Positions 26,694 through 34,993 of a stretch of 64,000 nucleotides of DNA are shown in pieces. This stretch comes from Winogradskyella sp. J14-2. Lineage in GTDB: Bacteria > Bacteroidota > Bacteroidia > Flavobacteriales > Flavobacteriaceae. Within the stretch, counting starts at the first letter, position 1. Every line of letters begins with the position of its first letter. Under the pieces are notes generated by a model. The model searched no databases. It saw nothing but the letters and a program-made list of their open reading frames with translations, and was not told the DNA's origin. The stretch is taken from NCBI RefSeq assembly GCF_001971725.1, contig NZ_CP019388.1, positions 1,240,001 through 1,304,000 on the forward strand, in the 5' to 3' direction. Position numbers and translations under genes: made by a program.

Positions 26694-28991
26694 ATGAAAC
26701 TTTTTAAGTACGTATTTAGTGCAATGCTTTTTGTTTGTGCTGGTGCTTATGCACAAAACGACATTAAGCCAGAGCGCAAACCTGGACACACCAACCAAAA
26801 CAAATTCAAACAACTATACGATGAATTTGCAACTCCAAACATGTTTAGAACAGGTTCTGGAGCACCTGGCCCTGCTTATTACCAACAACAAGCAGACTAC
26901 AAAATGGACATAGAAATCGATGATGTCAATGCTAAACTATACGGTAAAGAGACTATCACTTATACTAACAACTCACCAGACGAGCTTACTTACTTATGGG
27001 TGCAATTAGATCAAAACATGAGAGCTAAGGACTCTAAAACACCTTTAATAAATAGTTCTGGCATTGGTCCTGCAACTTCAGCTTCTAGAGCCACGAGTAC
27101 TTATTTAAAGGAGCGTTTTGACGGAGGTTTTAATATTGAATACGTAAAAGATACTAACGATAAAGATCTACCTCACACCATTAACCGTACCATGATGCGT
27201 GTAGAATTACCAAAACCTATGAAAACCGGAGATCAGTTTTCATTTAAAATAAAATGGTGGTACAACATTAACGACCATGTAAAAGATGGTGGGCGCTCTG
27301 GTTACGAATATTTTGAAGAAAACGACAACAGAATCTACGTCATGGCTCAGTTTTATCCTCGTATGGCTGTTTATAATGATGTAGAAGGTTGGCAAAACTC
27401 TCAATTTTGGGGACGCGACGAGTTTGCGCTGCCTTTTGGTGATTTTGATGTAAACATTACAGTACCTGCAGACCATATCTTAGACGGAACAGGGTATTTA
27501 ACCAACAGAGAAGAAGTGTTTTCAAAAGAGATGATGAACCGTTACAACAAAGCCAAAAAATCTTTTGACAAGCCTGTAATGATAGTAACCGAAGAAGAAG
27601 CTCGAAAAACTGAAAAAACAAAAAGCAATAAGAAAAAGACGTGGAAACTCTCTGCACAAATGGTTAGAGACTTTGGTTTTGCAACTTCCCGTAAATTTAT
27701 TTGGGATATGATGGCTGTTAAAATAGGTAACAAAGACGTTATGGCTGTTTCTTTATATTCTAAAGAAGGTAATCCCCTTTGGGAACAGTGGTCTACTAGA
27801 ACTGTAGCTAGCACATTAAAATCTTACTCTCGCATGACCTTTGATTATCCTTACCACAAAGCAATCTCAGTCCATGCACCAATGGGAATGGAATACCCAA
27901 TGATTTGCTACAATTTTGGTCGCCCTGATGAGAATGGAAACTACTCAGACAGAACTAAATATGGTATGATTAGTGTAATTATCCATGAAGTAGGTCATAA
28001 CTTTTTCCCTATGATCGTTAACAGCGACGAGCGTCAATGGACATGGATGGACGAGGGTTTAAATACATTTGTTCAGTACGTAGCAGAACAAGATTTTGGA
28101 GAATGGAATCCAAAGGCCCTGTCACCAGGTCACGATAAGTATCCATCTCGCAGAGGACCTGCTAAAAATATTGTGAGATATATGGGAGGTGATCAAGATT
28201 TTATTGCGCCTATTATGACTAAGGGTTTAAATACTTACCAATTTGGAAGTAACGCTTATAGTAAACCAGCAACAGGATTAAATATTCTTCGTGAAACCAT
28301 TATGGGACGTGAATTATTTGATTATTCCTTTAGAGAATATGCAAGACGCTGGAAATTTAAACACCCAACACCCGAAGATTTTTTTAGAACTATGGAAGAT
28401 GCATCAGCCGTAGATTTAGATTGGTTTTGGAGAGGCTGGTTCTACACTACAGACTATACTGACATTGGCATTAAGGACGTAAAAAAGTATGCTGTTACAA
28501 ACAATCCAAATAAGGAAGGCAAACAGCTTGCAGAACGTTATAATATAGACCCAAACGCACTAGTCTATTTTATTGGTGAAGGCGATGAAGGTTACGAAGA
28601 CGCTGTAAAAAATGGGCAATCCATAGAAGACCTCCCAACAGTTAAAGAATACATAATGGACAATTTTACACCAGAGGAGCAAAAAAACATGAAGAAATCA
28701 CCAAAGTATTTCTATCAAGTAACATTCGATAAACCTGGTGGTCTCGTAATGCCACTAATTGTAGAATATCAATATGCCGATGGGTCCAAAGAAAAAATTA
28801 CCTATCCTGCTCAGATTTGGAGATTAAATGATAATGAAGTAAGTAGAGCTATTGCAACAGATAAGGAGATTGTTGCCATAACTGTAGATCCAGAGCTAGA
28901 AACCGCAGATATTGATACTTCTAACAACTCTTGGCCAAGAGAAACTAAAGAAAGTGATTTTGATAAGTTTAAAAACAAAATTAAGGATTAA
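26694..28991 (+). CDS. M1 family zinc metallopeptidase, exported
   Basis: A 765-residue protein with a signal peptide (ending GAYAQ). The gluzincin active site is HEVGHNFFPM (zinc ligands H431, H435; catalytic E432) with the third ligand E454 in WMDEGLNTF. The usual N-terminal beta saddle (residues 60-270) contains SGYEYFEENDNRIYVMAQFYPRM. A charged insertion (about 298-315, EEEARKTEKTKSNKKK) is unusual. It is predicted to trim peptides in the periplasm or at the surface. It ends the 24.5-29 kb set of envelope genes. Confidence 0.93.
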   Translation: MKLFKYVFSAMLFVCAGAYAQNDIKPERKPGHTNQNKFKQLYDEFATPNMFRTGSGAPGPAYYQQQADYKMDIEIDDVNAKLYGKETITYTNNSPDELTYLWVQLDQNMRAKDSKTPLINSSGIGPATSASRATSTYLKERFDGGFNIEYVKDTNDKDLPHTINRTMMRVELPKPMKTGDQFSFKIKWWYNINDHVKDGGRSGYEYFEENDNRIYVMAQFYPRMAVYNDVEGWQNSQFWGRDEFALPFGDFDVNITVPADHILDGTGYLTNREEVFSKEMMNRYNKAKKSFDKPVMIVTEEEARKTEKTKSNKKKTWKLSAQMVRDFGFATSRKFIWDMMAVKIGNKDVMAVSLYSKEGNPLWEQWSTRTVASTLKSYSRMTFDYPYHKAISVHAPMGMEYPMICYNFGRPDENGNYSDRTKYGMISVIIHEVGHNFFPMIVNSDERQWTWMDEGLNTFVQYVAEQDFGEWNPKALSPGHDKYPSRRGPAKNIVRYMGGDQDFIAPIMTKGLNTYQFGSNAYSKPATGLNILRETIMGRELFDYSFREYARRWKFKHPTPEDFFRTMEDASAVDLDWFWRGWFYTTDYTDIGIKDVKKYAVTNNPNKEGKQLAERYNIDPNALVYFIGEGDEGYEDAVKNGQSIEDLPTVKEYIMDNFTPEEQKNMKKSPKYFYQVTFDKPGGLVMPLIVEYQYADGSKEKITYPAQIWRLNDNEVSRAIATDKEIVAITVDPELETADIDTSNNSWPRETKESDFDKFKNKIKD

Positions 28992-29011
28992 GAAAAATTA
29001 ATTCTAAAATT

Positions 29012-29040
29012 AAGCCGACTTTAACGAGTCGGCTTTTTTA
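29012..29040 (+). terminator. Rho-independent terminator after the M1 peptidase
   Basis: Perfect 9-bp stem aagccgact / agtcggctt, 6-nt loop, then a T-run. Confidence 0.9.
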
Positions 29041-29056
29041 TTACACAAAGTCACTT

Positions 29057-29078
29057 TATATTTGTATCGTGATACAAA
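29057..29078 (+). promoter_or_regulatory. tatA -7 element with an overlapping 18-bp dyad
   Basis: TATATTTG (29057-29064) is directly followed by, and overlaps, the perfect inverted repeat tttgtatcgtgatacaaa (29061-29078). The dyad centre is the GTG start codon. The arrangement could be an operator, and it implies a very short or absent mRNA leader. Confidence 0.5.
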
Positions 29079-29359
29079 CAACAACATTATTATTTATCGG
29101 TGGCACCGAGATAGTCTTTATACTATTTATAGTGGTATTGGTATTTGGCGCAGATAAGCTGCCCGAAATTGCTAGAGGGCTGGGCAAAGGTATGCGAACA
29201 TTAAGAGATGCTACCAACGATATAAAGCATGAGGTTACAAAAAGTGCCAAGGACAGCAATATTGTAGATACCGATACGACCAAAGAAATTCAACAACAAA
29301 TTAATAAGGTCAAAGATGATCTTGAGAATTTTACAGGCTCAGTAAAGCGAAACATGTAA
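29069..29359 (+). CDS. tatA: TatA/E family twin-arginine translocase subunit
   Basis: A 96-residue protein: one N-terminal membrane span (IVFILFIVVLVFGADKLPEI), the hinge, an amphipathic helix (ARGLGKGMRTLRDATNDIKHEV) and a charged tail. This is the classic TatA/TatE layout for the pore-forming Tat component. The start is GTG at 29069; no ATG or other start lies nearer the span. tatC is not in the window. Single gene. Confidence 0.92.
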   Translation: MIQTTTLLFIGGTEIVFILFIVVLVFGADKLPEIARGLGKGMRTLRDATNDIKHEVTKSAKDSNIVDTDTTKEIQQQINKVKDDLENFTGSVKRNM

Positions 29360-29475
29360 GATGAAATATTATATATTTTTATATTAATTTTTTACCACAT
29401 CCCTAATATTTTATGTGTTTTTAGAAGAATAATTTAATATATTTAGACAATTACTAACCACCTAAATCATATTAA

Positions 29476-30978
29476 ATGAAAAAAAGTTTTTTCAAACTAT
29501 TTCTACTAGCTGCAATAGTGTTAGTATCATGTTCTAAAGATGATACGAATGTTGAAACCCAACCAGAAACAGTTCAATTTCCTGAAAACCCACTTACCAT
29601 TGAACAAATTAATTCGAGAATTTCAGAAACTTTAGAAAACACAGGTGATTTTGATTGGAATGCCGTAGACGAATATTTTTTATGGAGTGCCGTTGTACAT
29701 GGACAGAACGTATTAACTATAGGCTATGGAAATCCAGGTCAAAGTTTTAGTGAAACAAAAGATGCTAATTTAGAATCCAAAAAAACTACTTTGATTGATA
29801 TTATTCTTAAAAATGAAGCTATCGATAACAGAAAATTAAGGTTAGTAGAACACGAAATTATTACCGTATTTGATGTAGAAATTACAAAAATTGAAACCAT
29901 AATTGAGCTTAGAAAAAGCAAATACGTGCGCTACTTAGAACCAAATGGCTATAATCAATACACCGCTGCTATAGAGAAAAGTAATTCTGGCTGCGATAAA
30001 AATCCAGACAGTATAAATCCTACTCACTACACAACTACCAGTCCAAACAATGCGCAAATTTCTTGGCATTTTAATGAGCATAATATTCCTCAAGCTTGGA
30101 ATCACAGTACTGGCTCTGGTGTAACAATAGGCCTTATAGATACTGGTGTTTCTGCTTCACAATATTTATTAAACTCATCAGGATTTAATGATGGTGCTTC
30201 TACGGGTAGATTTATACAGAAATACGGAACATTTATTGACTCTTGGTGGTGGTGGAGCAACAATTATGATGGCCCACATGACAAATGCGGACATGGTACC
30301 GCTATGGCTTCTGCTATGGCTGCACCCAGAAACAATGATGGCATGCCTGTTGGTGTGGCTTACAATGCTAACCTTGTAGCTTACAGAGCAACAGAAGATG
30401 TATTATTAAACGATTACCACGAGCGCAAGGGAGTATCTATGGCTTTAACACAGCTAGGAAACAGAAACGATGTTAAAATTATCTCAATGTCTATAGGCTA
30501 TATTTGGTCTATAGGCAATATTAAAGACGCTGTAAGGTATGCTCACAGTAAAGGAAAATTAATCTTTGCGGCCGGCGGAACCTCAACGAGTTTCACCAAT
30601 GGTTTTGGAGTAATTTTTCCTGCAACTATGAGCGAAACTGTTGCAGTTACAGGTGTGAATGATGGCTCTAGCTATGAACGATGCAATACATGTCATAGTG
30701 GAAGCAAAATAGATTTTACAATCATTATGGAAGGTGATAACAACACAAGTAAAGCTCCACCAGTTTTAGGATTTAACACAGGACAAAGAAGGTATACGGG
30801 TGGCTCGTCAGTTGCTACTGCAACAACAGCAGGTATAGCAGCCTTAATTTGGTCTAAATATCCTAGTTGGTCTAGGACTCAGGTAATCAACAGATTAAAG
30901 CAATCTGCAGAATTTTATCCTTACAAGAATGGTAGTTTTGGTTACGGTAATATAGATGCCTTACAAGCTGTACAATAA
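29476..30978 (+). CDS. S8 family subtilisin-like protease, lipoprotein
   Basis: A 500-residue lipoprotein (lipobox VLVSC, Cys19) with an inhibitor-like propeptide (to about residue 165) and a subtilase domain. Triad: D222 (IGLIDTGVS), H273 (CGHGTAMAS), S445 (GGSSVATATTAG). The usual oxyanion-hole Asn region (AAGN) reads FAAGGTST, with Gly at the Asn position. The GTSMA motif is altered to GSSVA. Activity may be changed. An outer-membrane location is likely. Single gene with a terminator shared with the convergent O-methyltransferase. Confidence 0.9.
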   Translation: MKKSFFKLFLLAAIVLVSCSKDDTNVETQPETVQFPENPLTIEQINSRISETLENTGDFDWNAVDEYFLWSAVVHGQNVLTIGYGNPGQSFSETKDANLESKKTTLIDIILKNEAIDNRKLRLVEHEIITVFDVEITKIETIIELRKSKYVRYLEPNGYNQYTAAIEKSNSGCDKNPDSINPTHYTTTSPNNAQISWHFNEHNIPQAWNHSTGSGVTIGLIDTGVSASQYLLNSSGFNDGASTGRFIQKYGTFIDSWWWWSNNYDGPHDKCGHGTAMASAMAAPRNNDGMPVGVAYNANLVAYRATEDVLLNDYHERKGVSMALTQLGNRNDVKIISMSIGYIWSIGNIKDAVRYAHSKGKLIFAAGGTSTSFTNGFGVIFPATMSETVAVTGVNDGSSYERCNTCHSGSKIDFTIIMEGDNNTSKAPPVLGFNTGQRRYTGGSSVATATTAGIAALIWSKYPSWSRTQVINRLKQSAEFYPYKNGSFGYGNIDALQAVQ

Positions 30979-30997
30979 CAATAACCAATCATTAACT

Positions 30998-31036
30998 AAA
31001 AAGAGCTTTGCAAATTAAAGCTAAGCTCTTTTTTTA
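30998..31036. terminator. Hairpin terminator between convergent genes
   Basis: Stem aaaaagagctt with aagctcttttt around a 14-nt loop, followed by a T-run on the plus strand and an A-run on the left that serves the minus strand. It reaches the stop of the O-methyltransferase gene. Confidence 0.8.
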
Positions 31037-31675
31037 TTTCTTCCTACTGATTGTTAGTCCGTCTCGTATGGGCAACAATACTGTTTCAATCCTACTATCT
31101 TCCTTTAAAAGTGTATTATAATCCAAAACAGCTTTTGTAGATACATCTTTATCATTTAAAGGTTCAACCACTTTTCCGTGCCATAAGACATTATCAGAAA
31201 GTATAATGCCTCCCGAATTCAACCTGTCAATTACAGCATGAAAATAATTAGAATAATTAGGCTTGTCTGCATCGATAAAAATTAAATCAAAAGTTAGATC
31301 TAATTCAGGAATGACATCTAACGCATTTCCAGTATGCTGAATAATTTGATGGCCATAATCAGATTTATCAAAATACTTTCTTTGAAAATCGTGAAGTTCT
31401 TCATTTATATCAACGGTATGAATAACACCATCACTTTGCAATCCTTCGGCTAAGCATAAGGTAGCATAGCCTGTAAATGTTCCTAGTTCTAAAATAGATT
31501 TAGGATTTACCAACTTAGAAATCATACTCAGCACTCTACCCTGGTAAGGACCACTGAGCATGATAGGTTGTAAAATTTTTTGATATGTTTCTCGTGTTAA
31601 CTGTTGTAATAACTCTGGCTCTTGCTCAGAATGTGAAACAACGTAATTGTCTAAAGCCTCTGGCAAAAAATACAT
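31034..31675 (-). CDS. Class I O-methyltransferase (caffeoyl-CoA/catechol type)
   Basis: A 213-residue SAM-dependent O-methyltransferase of the COMT-like type 3 family: SILELGTFTGYATLCLAEGL (SAM motif I), HTVDINEE, LIFIDADKPNYSNYFHAVI (metal and catalytic Asp) and GGIILSDNVLWHGKV. It methylates a catechol-like hydroxyl with a divalent metal. A link to the 3-hydroxyanthranilate/kynurenine cluster just upstream is possible but not shown. It follows a small membrane protein gene by 29 nt. Confidence 0.9.
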   Translation of the reverse strand: MYFLPEALDNYVVSHSEQEPELLQQLTRETYQKILQPIMLSGPYQGRVLSMISKLVNPKSILELGTFTGYATLCLAEGLQSDGVIHTVDINEELHDFQRKYFDKSDYGHQIIQHTGNALDVIPELDLTFDLIFIDADKPNYSNYFHAVIDRLNSGGIILSDNVLWHGKVVEPLNDKDVSTKAVLDYNTLLKEDSRIETVLLPIRDGLTISRKK

Positions 31676-31704
31676 ATCAAAATAATTTTAAAATAAATAT
31701 TAAT

Positions 31705-31935
31705 TTATTCAGCTTTTTCTGGCTCTTCAGGAAGTTCTAATTCTACCTCTTCAGCCTCTGGCTTACCTAAAAAGAATAATGCAGCACCAATAACTACTAA
31801 GCCTATTTTTATAGCCCAAGCTGGTGTTTCCCCCAATTCATCAATCATTCCAAATAATCTAAGGGTTAAACCAAAATAAGGTAAGATAATTAAAGCAAGT
31901 CCTATTACAATCGCATATAGACCGATTTTTCTCAT
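31705..31935 (-). CDS. Small two-span membrane protein with acidic tail
   Basis: A 76-residue protein with two hydrophobic segments (residues 4-24 and 40-60) and a Glu-rich C-terminus (EAEEVELELPEEPEKAE). No family recognised with confidence. A TATATTTA sequence upstream may be its promoter. Confidence 0.65.
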   Translation of the reverse strand: MRKIGLYAIVIGLALIILPYFGLTLRLFGMIDELGETPAWAIKIGLVVIGAALFFLGKPEAEEVELELPEEPEKAE

Positions 31936-31990
31936 AATATATAGTTGATGATTAGAATTTAAATATAGACAAAATTTGAAAATTGTAATT

Positions 31991-33076
31991 CTAAGAAGTA
32001 ATTCTGGTTATAAGATCTTCTTTAGCCTGTTCATCATTACCACACAACCACTGTACAATATTATCTTCCCAAATGGCATGGCGTTCAGACTCATTTATGA
32101 TTTTTCGTTCTATGGCCAAATCTAAAATTTTACCAGGATACGACGATTGTTTAGCACTTTCCATTTCACCTAATGGATAAGGGTCATCTAATCCCATTAT
32201 AACTTGTTTTGAACCTTGATTTTTTATCAGTAATTCTAAAGAACCTGTATCATGCACTAAAGTGTCAAAAAAGATATTTTTATGGCCTACCGCTTTACGA
32301 GGATGCTTTTTACCTTCAAACAAATCTGGTCTACCATCAAACCCTTGAATGCGACGACCAAGATTAATCTGTGCTAACTGTCCTCCATGAGCAAAACAAA
32401 TTCGCATATTAGGATACTTTTCGTAGTAACCATTTAAGGTTAAAAAATGATAAGCATCTGCACATTGCGCCAGCATCCAAATTAAATGAAAACGCCATGA
32501 TGTGTTTTCTAGTTTAATGAATTTTTCGCCATCGTATGGGTGAATTTCAACCGCTAAATTATACTTATCTGCCAGCTCAAAAATAGGTTCGTTTTCTTCA
32601 TCAAAAATACAACGCCAAGTCCCAATAGTATCCATATAATGTGTTGGCAAACACAACAAACGCATTCCTAAAACCTCAACACATCGCTCTATTTCCCAAC
32701 AAGCACCACGCACAAAACCAGGGTGCACCACAAAACCCGTTGTAAATTTACTTGGGTGATCGTGCTGTATGCGTGCATTAAAATCATTCTGAAATCTAAG
32801 CGCCTGCTTCATTTCCTCTAGACGCAAACCGTTACCATAAAGTTGCGACAAATTAAGAACAACAGCATGGTCAATTTTAAAATGCTCCATCCAAGCCAAT
32901 TTCTCATTTAAGAAAAAGCTAGAATCTGTAATAGGTCTGTTCCAATCTTTTTGAAGCATGAATTTACGGTCCTTATCGACCCAAAAAATGCCTTTATCTT
33001 TCATAAATTCAGGGATTTCTTCAGGATAAGGAAGAAGATGAGAATGACCGTTAATTCTTAGTTTGCGTTTGCTCAT
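31991..33076 (-). CDS. 2-amino-3-carboxymuconate-6-semialdehyde decarboxylase (ACMSD)
   Basis: A 361-residue amidohydrolase-superfamily decarboxylase. The N-terminal HxH is H11/H13 (INGHSHLLP); later metal and catalytic positions are VEIHPYDGEKF, ICFAHGGQLAQ and MGLDDPYPLGEME. ACMSD removes CO2 from the unstable product of 3-hydroxyanthranilate dioxygenase. This steers the pathway to 2-aminomuconate semialdehyde and away from quinolinate and NAD. The dioxygenase gene lies 67 nt upstream. The assignment is strong because of this context. Confidence 0.9.
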   Translation of the reverse strand: MSKRKLRINGHSHLLPYPEEIPEFMKDKGIFWVDKDRKFMLQKDWNRPITDSSFFLNEKLAWMEHFKIDHAVVLNLSQLYGNGLRLEEMKQALRFQNDFNARIQHDHPSKFTTGFVVHPGFVRGACWEIERCVEVLGMRLLCLPTHYMDTIGTWRCIFDEENEPIFELADKYNLAVEIHPYDGEKFIKLENTSWRFHLIWMLAQCADAYHFLTLNGYYEKYPNMRICFAHGGQLAQINLGRRIQGFDGRPDLFEGKKHPRKAVGHKNIFFDTLVHDTGSLELLIKNQGSKQVIMGLDDPYPLGEMESAKQSSYPGKILDLAIERKIINESERHAIWEDNIVQWLCGNDEQAKEDLITRITS

Positions 33077-33143
33077 TTGTTAAAGGGATTACCAAATTTT
33101 AAATTTTAGTAACTGTTCTTGTGTTGGTTAGATATATTTTGGT

Positions 33144-33635
33144 TTATTTTTTAAAAGCACCCTTTTTAACCATGTCGTTATAACGGTCAAAAATAGCGGG
33201 CATATCAGTTTCTATATTATCAAGCATAAATTCTTCTTCATAAATCAAACTTGTGTCCTCTTCAGAGTACCATTGTAATTTATCCATAACACCTTCTGGT
33301 CTTGGATACTCGATAACCAAACCAACTGTATTTGCGCTACGTTGAGGTGAATGTGGTACTTTTGGTGGTAACACAAAAATCTCACCTTCTCTTATGTGGA
33401 TATCCTTTGATTCACCATCTTCAATCACTTTTAAAACCATATCACCTTCAATTTGATAGAAAAATTCAGGTGTTTCGTTATAGTGATAATCTTGTCTGTC
33501 GTTTGGCCCACCAACAACCATAACAATAACATCGGCATCCTTCCAAACCACTTTATTACCTACTGGTGGCTTTAATAAGTGACGGTTTTCTTCAATCCAT
33601 GCTTTAAAATTAATAGGCGGAAATAATTTGCTCAT
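33144..33635 (-). CDS. 3-hydroxyanthranilate 3,4-dioxygenase
   Basis: A 163-residue cupin dioxygenase that opens the ring of 3-hydroxyanthranilate. Fe ligands H51, E57 and H95 ([22 protein letters not shown]) and substrate residues R47, R99 and E109 are at the positions known for the bacterial enzyme. The protein contains no cysteine, so the C-terminal rubredoxin-like second iron site of the classical bacterial enzymes is absent. Member of the kynurenine cluster. Confidence 0.93.
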   Translation of the reverse strand: MSKLFPPINFKAWIEENRHLLKPPVGNKVVWKDADVIVMVVGGPNDRQDYHYNETPEFFYQIEGDMVLKVIEDGESKDIHIREGEIFVLPPKVPHSPQRSANTVGLVIEYPRPEGVMDKLQWYSEEDTSLIYEEEFMLDNIETDMPAIFDRYNDMVKKGAFKK

Positions 33636-33648
33636 AATATAATATTTT

Positions 33649-33773
33649 GGGCGTTACCCTATCGGGTCAGGCTTTACGCTATATCTTTTTTACTTGTTTT
33701 CGATACATTTTGCTCATGCTTCGCAAAACACTCAAACTGACGTAAAAAAGGATGTCGCTTCAATCCTTAACGC
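33649..33773. repeat. Candidate interspersed repeat with gcgtta/taacgc ends
   Basis: About 125 bp between the dioxygenase and SDR genes, starting gggcgttaccctatcgggtc and ending caatccttaacgc, so its termini are short inverted repeats. The text resembles an interspersed element I recall from flavobacterial intergenic regions, but only one copy is present here. No ORF in it. Confidence 0.4.
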
Positions 33774-33823
33774 AGATTCATCAATTCAATAAAATTAAGA
33801 ATAATATTTTTGAAATATCAGGC

Positions 33824-34606
33824 TTATAAACTTTTTGTTCTACCACCATCAACCGGAAGGTTAATGCCGTTAATGTAACTCGCTTTTTCACTTGCTAAAA
33901 AGGTGATAGCTGCAGCTAATTCTTCTGGTTTTGCAAAACGTTTTGCTGGAACAGCGCTTTTCATGGCGTTAGCAGCTTCGTCTTCTGTTTTGCCTGTTTT
34001 AGCACTTTTGTTTTTAATAATTTCGGTTAGACGTTCTGTACCAGTTGCACCTGGTAAAACATTATTTACGGTAATGCCATACTGTCCAAGCTCGTTAGCT
34101 AAGGTTTTACTCCAGTTAGCTACTGCACCACGAATGGTATTACTTACACCAAGTCCATCTAATGGCTGTTTTACAGATGTTGAAATCACATTAATTATAC
34201 GTCCATATTCTTCAGCTTTCATAAACGGAACAACAGCTTGAGCTAATACATGATTACATTTTAAATGTTGTGTGAAAGCGCTTTCAAATTCTTCAATTTT
34301 TGCATTAAAAACTGGTCCACCAGCTGGTCCGCCAGTGTTGTTTACCAACACATGAAATCCGTGATTGTTTTTAATATAGCTTTCAACTTTTTCTTTTAAT
34401 TCCATTGGATTAGAAAAATCAGCTACAATATAATCGTGATTTCTGTGTTTTGGCAGTTCAGCTAAAACTGCCTTTAGCTTGTCTTCGTTTCTTGCAACTA
34501 GTGTGATATTTGCACCTTCTTCGGCTAACGCTAAAGCAGTTGCTTTACCAATACCTGCTGTGCTACCACAAACCAGTGCGTATTTGTTGTTTAAGTTTAG
34601 ATTCAT
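33824..34606 (-). CDS. SDR-like protein without the YxxxK catalytic pair
   Basis: A 260-residue Rossmann protein: GSTAGIGKATALALAEEGANITLVARN (14-40), LVNNTGGPAGG, INVISTSVKQ (Ser142/144) and NNVLPGATGTERL. At the usual YxxxK position the sequence is VSNTIRGAVANWSKTLA, giving Ser155 and Arg159 instead of Tyr and Lys. This matches the ketoacyl-reductase-like SDR subgroup known to lack the canonical tetrad. Placed within the kynurenine cluster; the reaction is unknown and it may not be a classical dehydrogenase. Confidence 0.85.
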   Translation of the reverse strand: MNLNLNNKYALVCGSTAGIGKATALALAEEGANITLVARNEDKLKAVLAELPKHRNHDYIVADFSNPMELKEKVESYIKNNHGFHVLVNNTGGPAGGPVFNAKIEEFESAFTQHLKCNHVLAQAVVPFMKAEEYGRIINVISTSVKQPLDGLGVSNTIRGAVANWSKTLANELGQYGITVNNVLPGATGTERLTEIIKNKSAKTGKTEDEAANAMKSAVPAKRFAKPEELAAAITFLASEKASYINGINLPVDGGRTKSL

Positions 34607-34610
34607 AATT

Positions 34611-34637
34611 CTGTCTGGTCGAGCGCAGTCGAGACCT
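34611..34637 (+). repeat. REP-like palindromic element, left arm next to the GIY-YIG gene
   Basis: Core tcgagcgcagtcgaga (34619-34634) within ctgtctgg...cct. It is the exact reverse complement of the core at 34966-34981 on the other side of the GIY-YIG gene. It ends 2 nt before that gene's stop codon. Confidence 0.8.
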
Positions 34638-34639
34638 AC

Positions 34640-34957
34640 TTAACTGTTCAGTTTATAATTAGAATGTGTTGCATTTCTACATTCGGCTAAAATCTGCAAC
34701 AAATTATACTCTCCATTAGCTAAAGCAAATTTCTTTTTTGCACTCCATTTTTTTATTTTCTTTTCAAAATATATTGCTTGTTCTGCATTGTTAAACTCTT
34801 GTTGAAATATTAATTCTAAAGGCCTTCTGTTATATGTAAAACATGTTTTATTTAATCCGTTTTGGTGTTCTTCAAATCTCCTAGATATGTTATTTGTTAT
34901 TCCTGTATAAGTTAACCCATCTGAACATTTCAATATGTAAACATAATACGTTTTCAT
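34640..34957 (-). CDS. Small GIY-YIG nuclease family protein
   Basis: A 105-residue stand-alone GIY-YIG domain of the UrvC/Slx1-like UPF0213 type. It has YYVYILKCSDGLTYTGIT (4-21, the GIY...YIG elements as VYI and YTG), the catalytic Arg R27 (ISRRFEEH), and the metal-binding Glu E65 (YFEKKIKKWS). These proteins are predicted endonucleases, mostly uncharacterised. The gene interrupts the kynurenine cluster and is tightly bracketed by a perfect inverted pair of REP-like elements 2 nt past its stop and 8 nt before its start. Confidence 0.9.
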   Translation of the reverse strand: MKTYYVYILKCSDGLTYTGITNNISRRFEEHQNGLNKTCFTYNRRPLELIFQQEFNNAEQAIYFEKKIKKWSAKKKFALANGEYNLLQILAECRNATHSNYKLNS

Positions 34958-34963
34958 AATTAA

Positions 34964-34987
34964 CCTCTCGACTGCGCTCGAGGCGAC
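34964..34987 (-). repeat. REP-like palindromic element, right arm next to the GIY-YIG gene
   Basis: Core tctcgactgcgctcga (34966-34981), flanked by cc and ggcgaca. It is a 16/16 inverted match to the element at 34619-34634 and lies 8 nt upstream of the GIY-YIG ATG. Confidence 0.8.
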
Positions 34988-34993
34988 ATCAAA

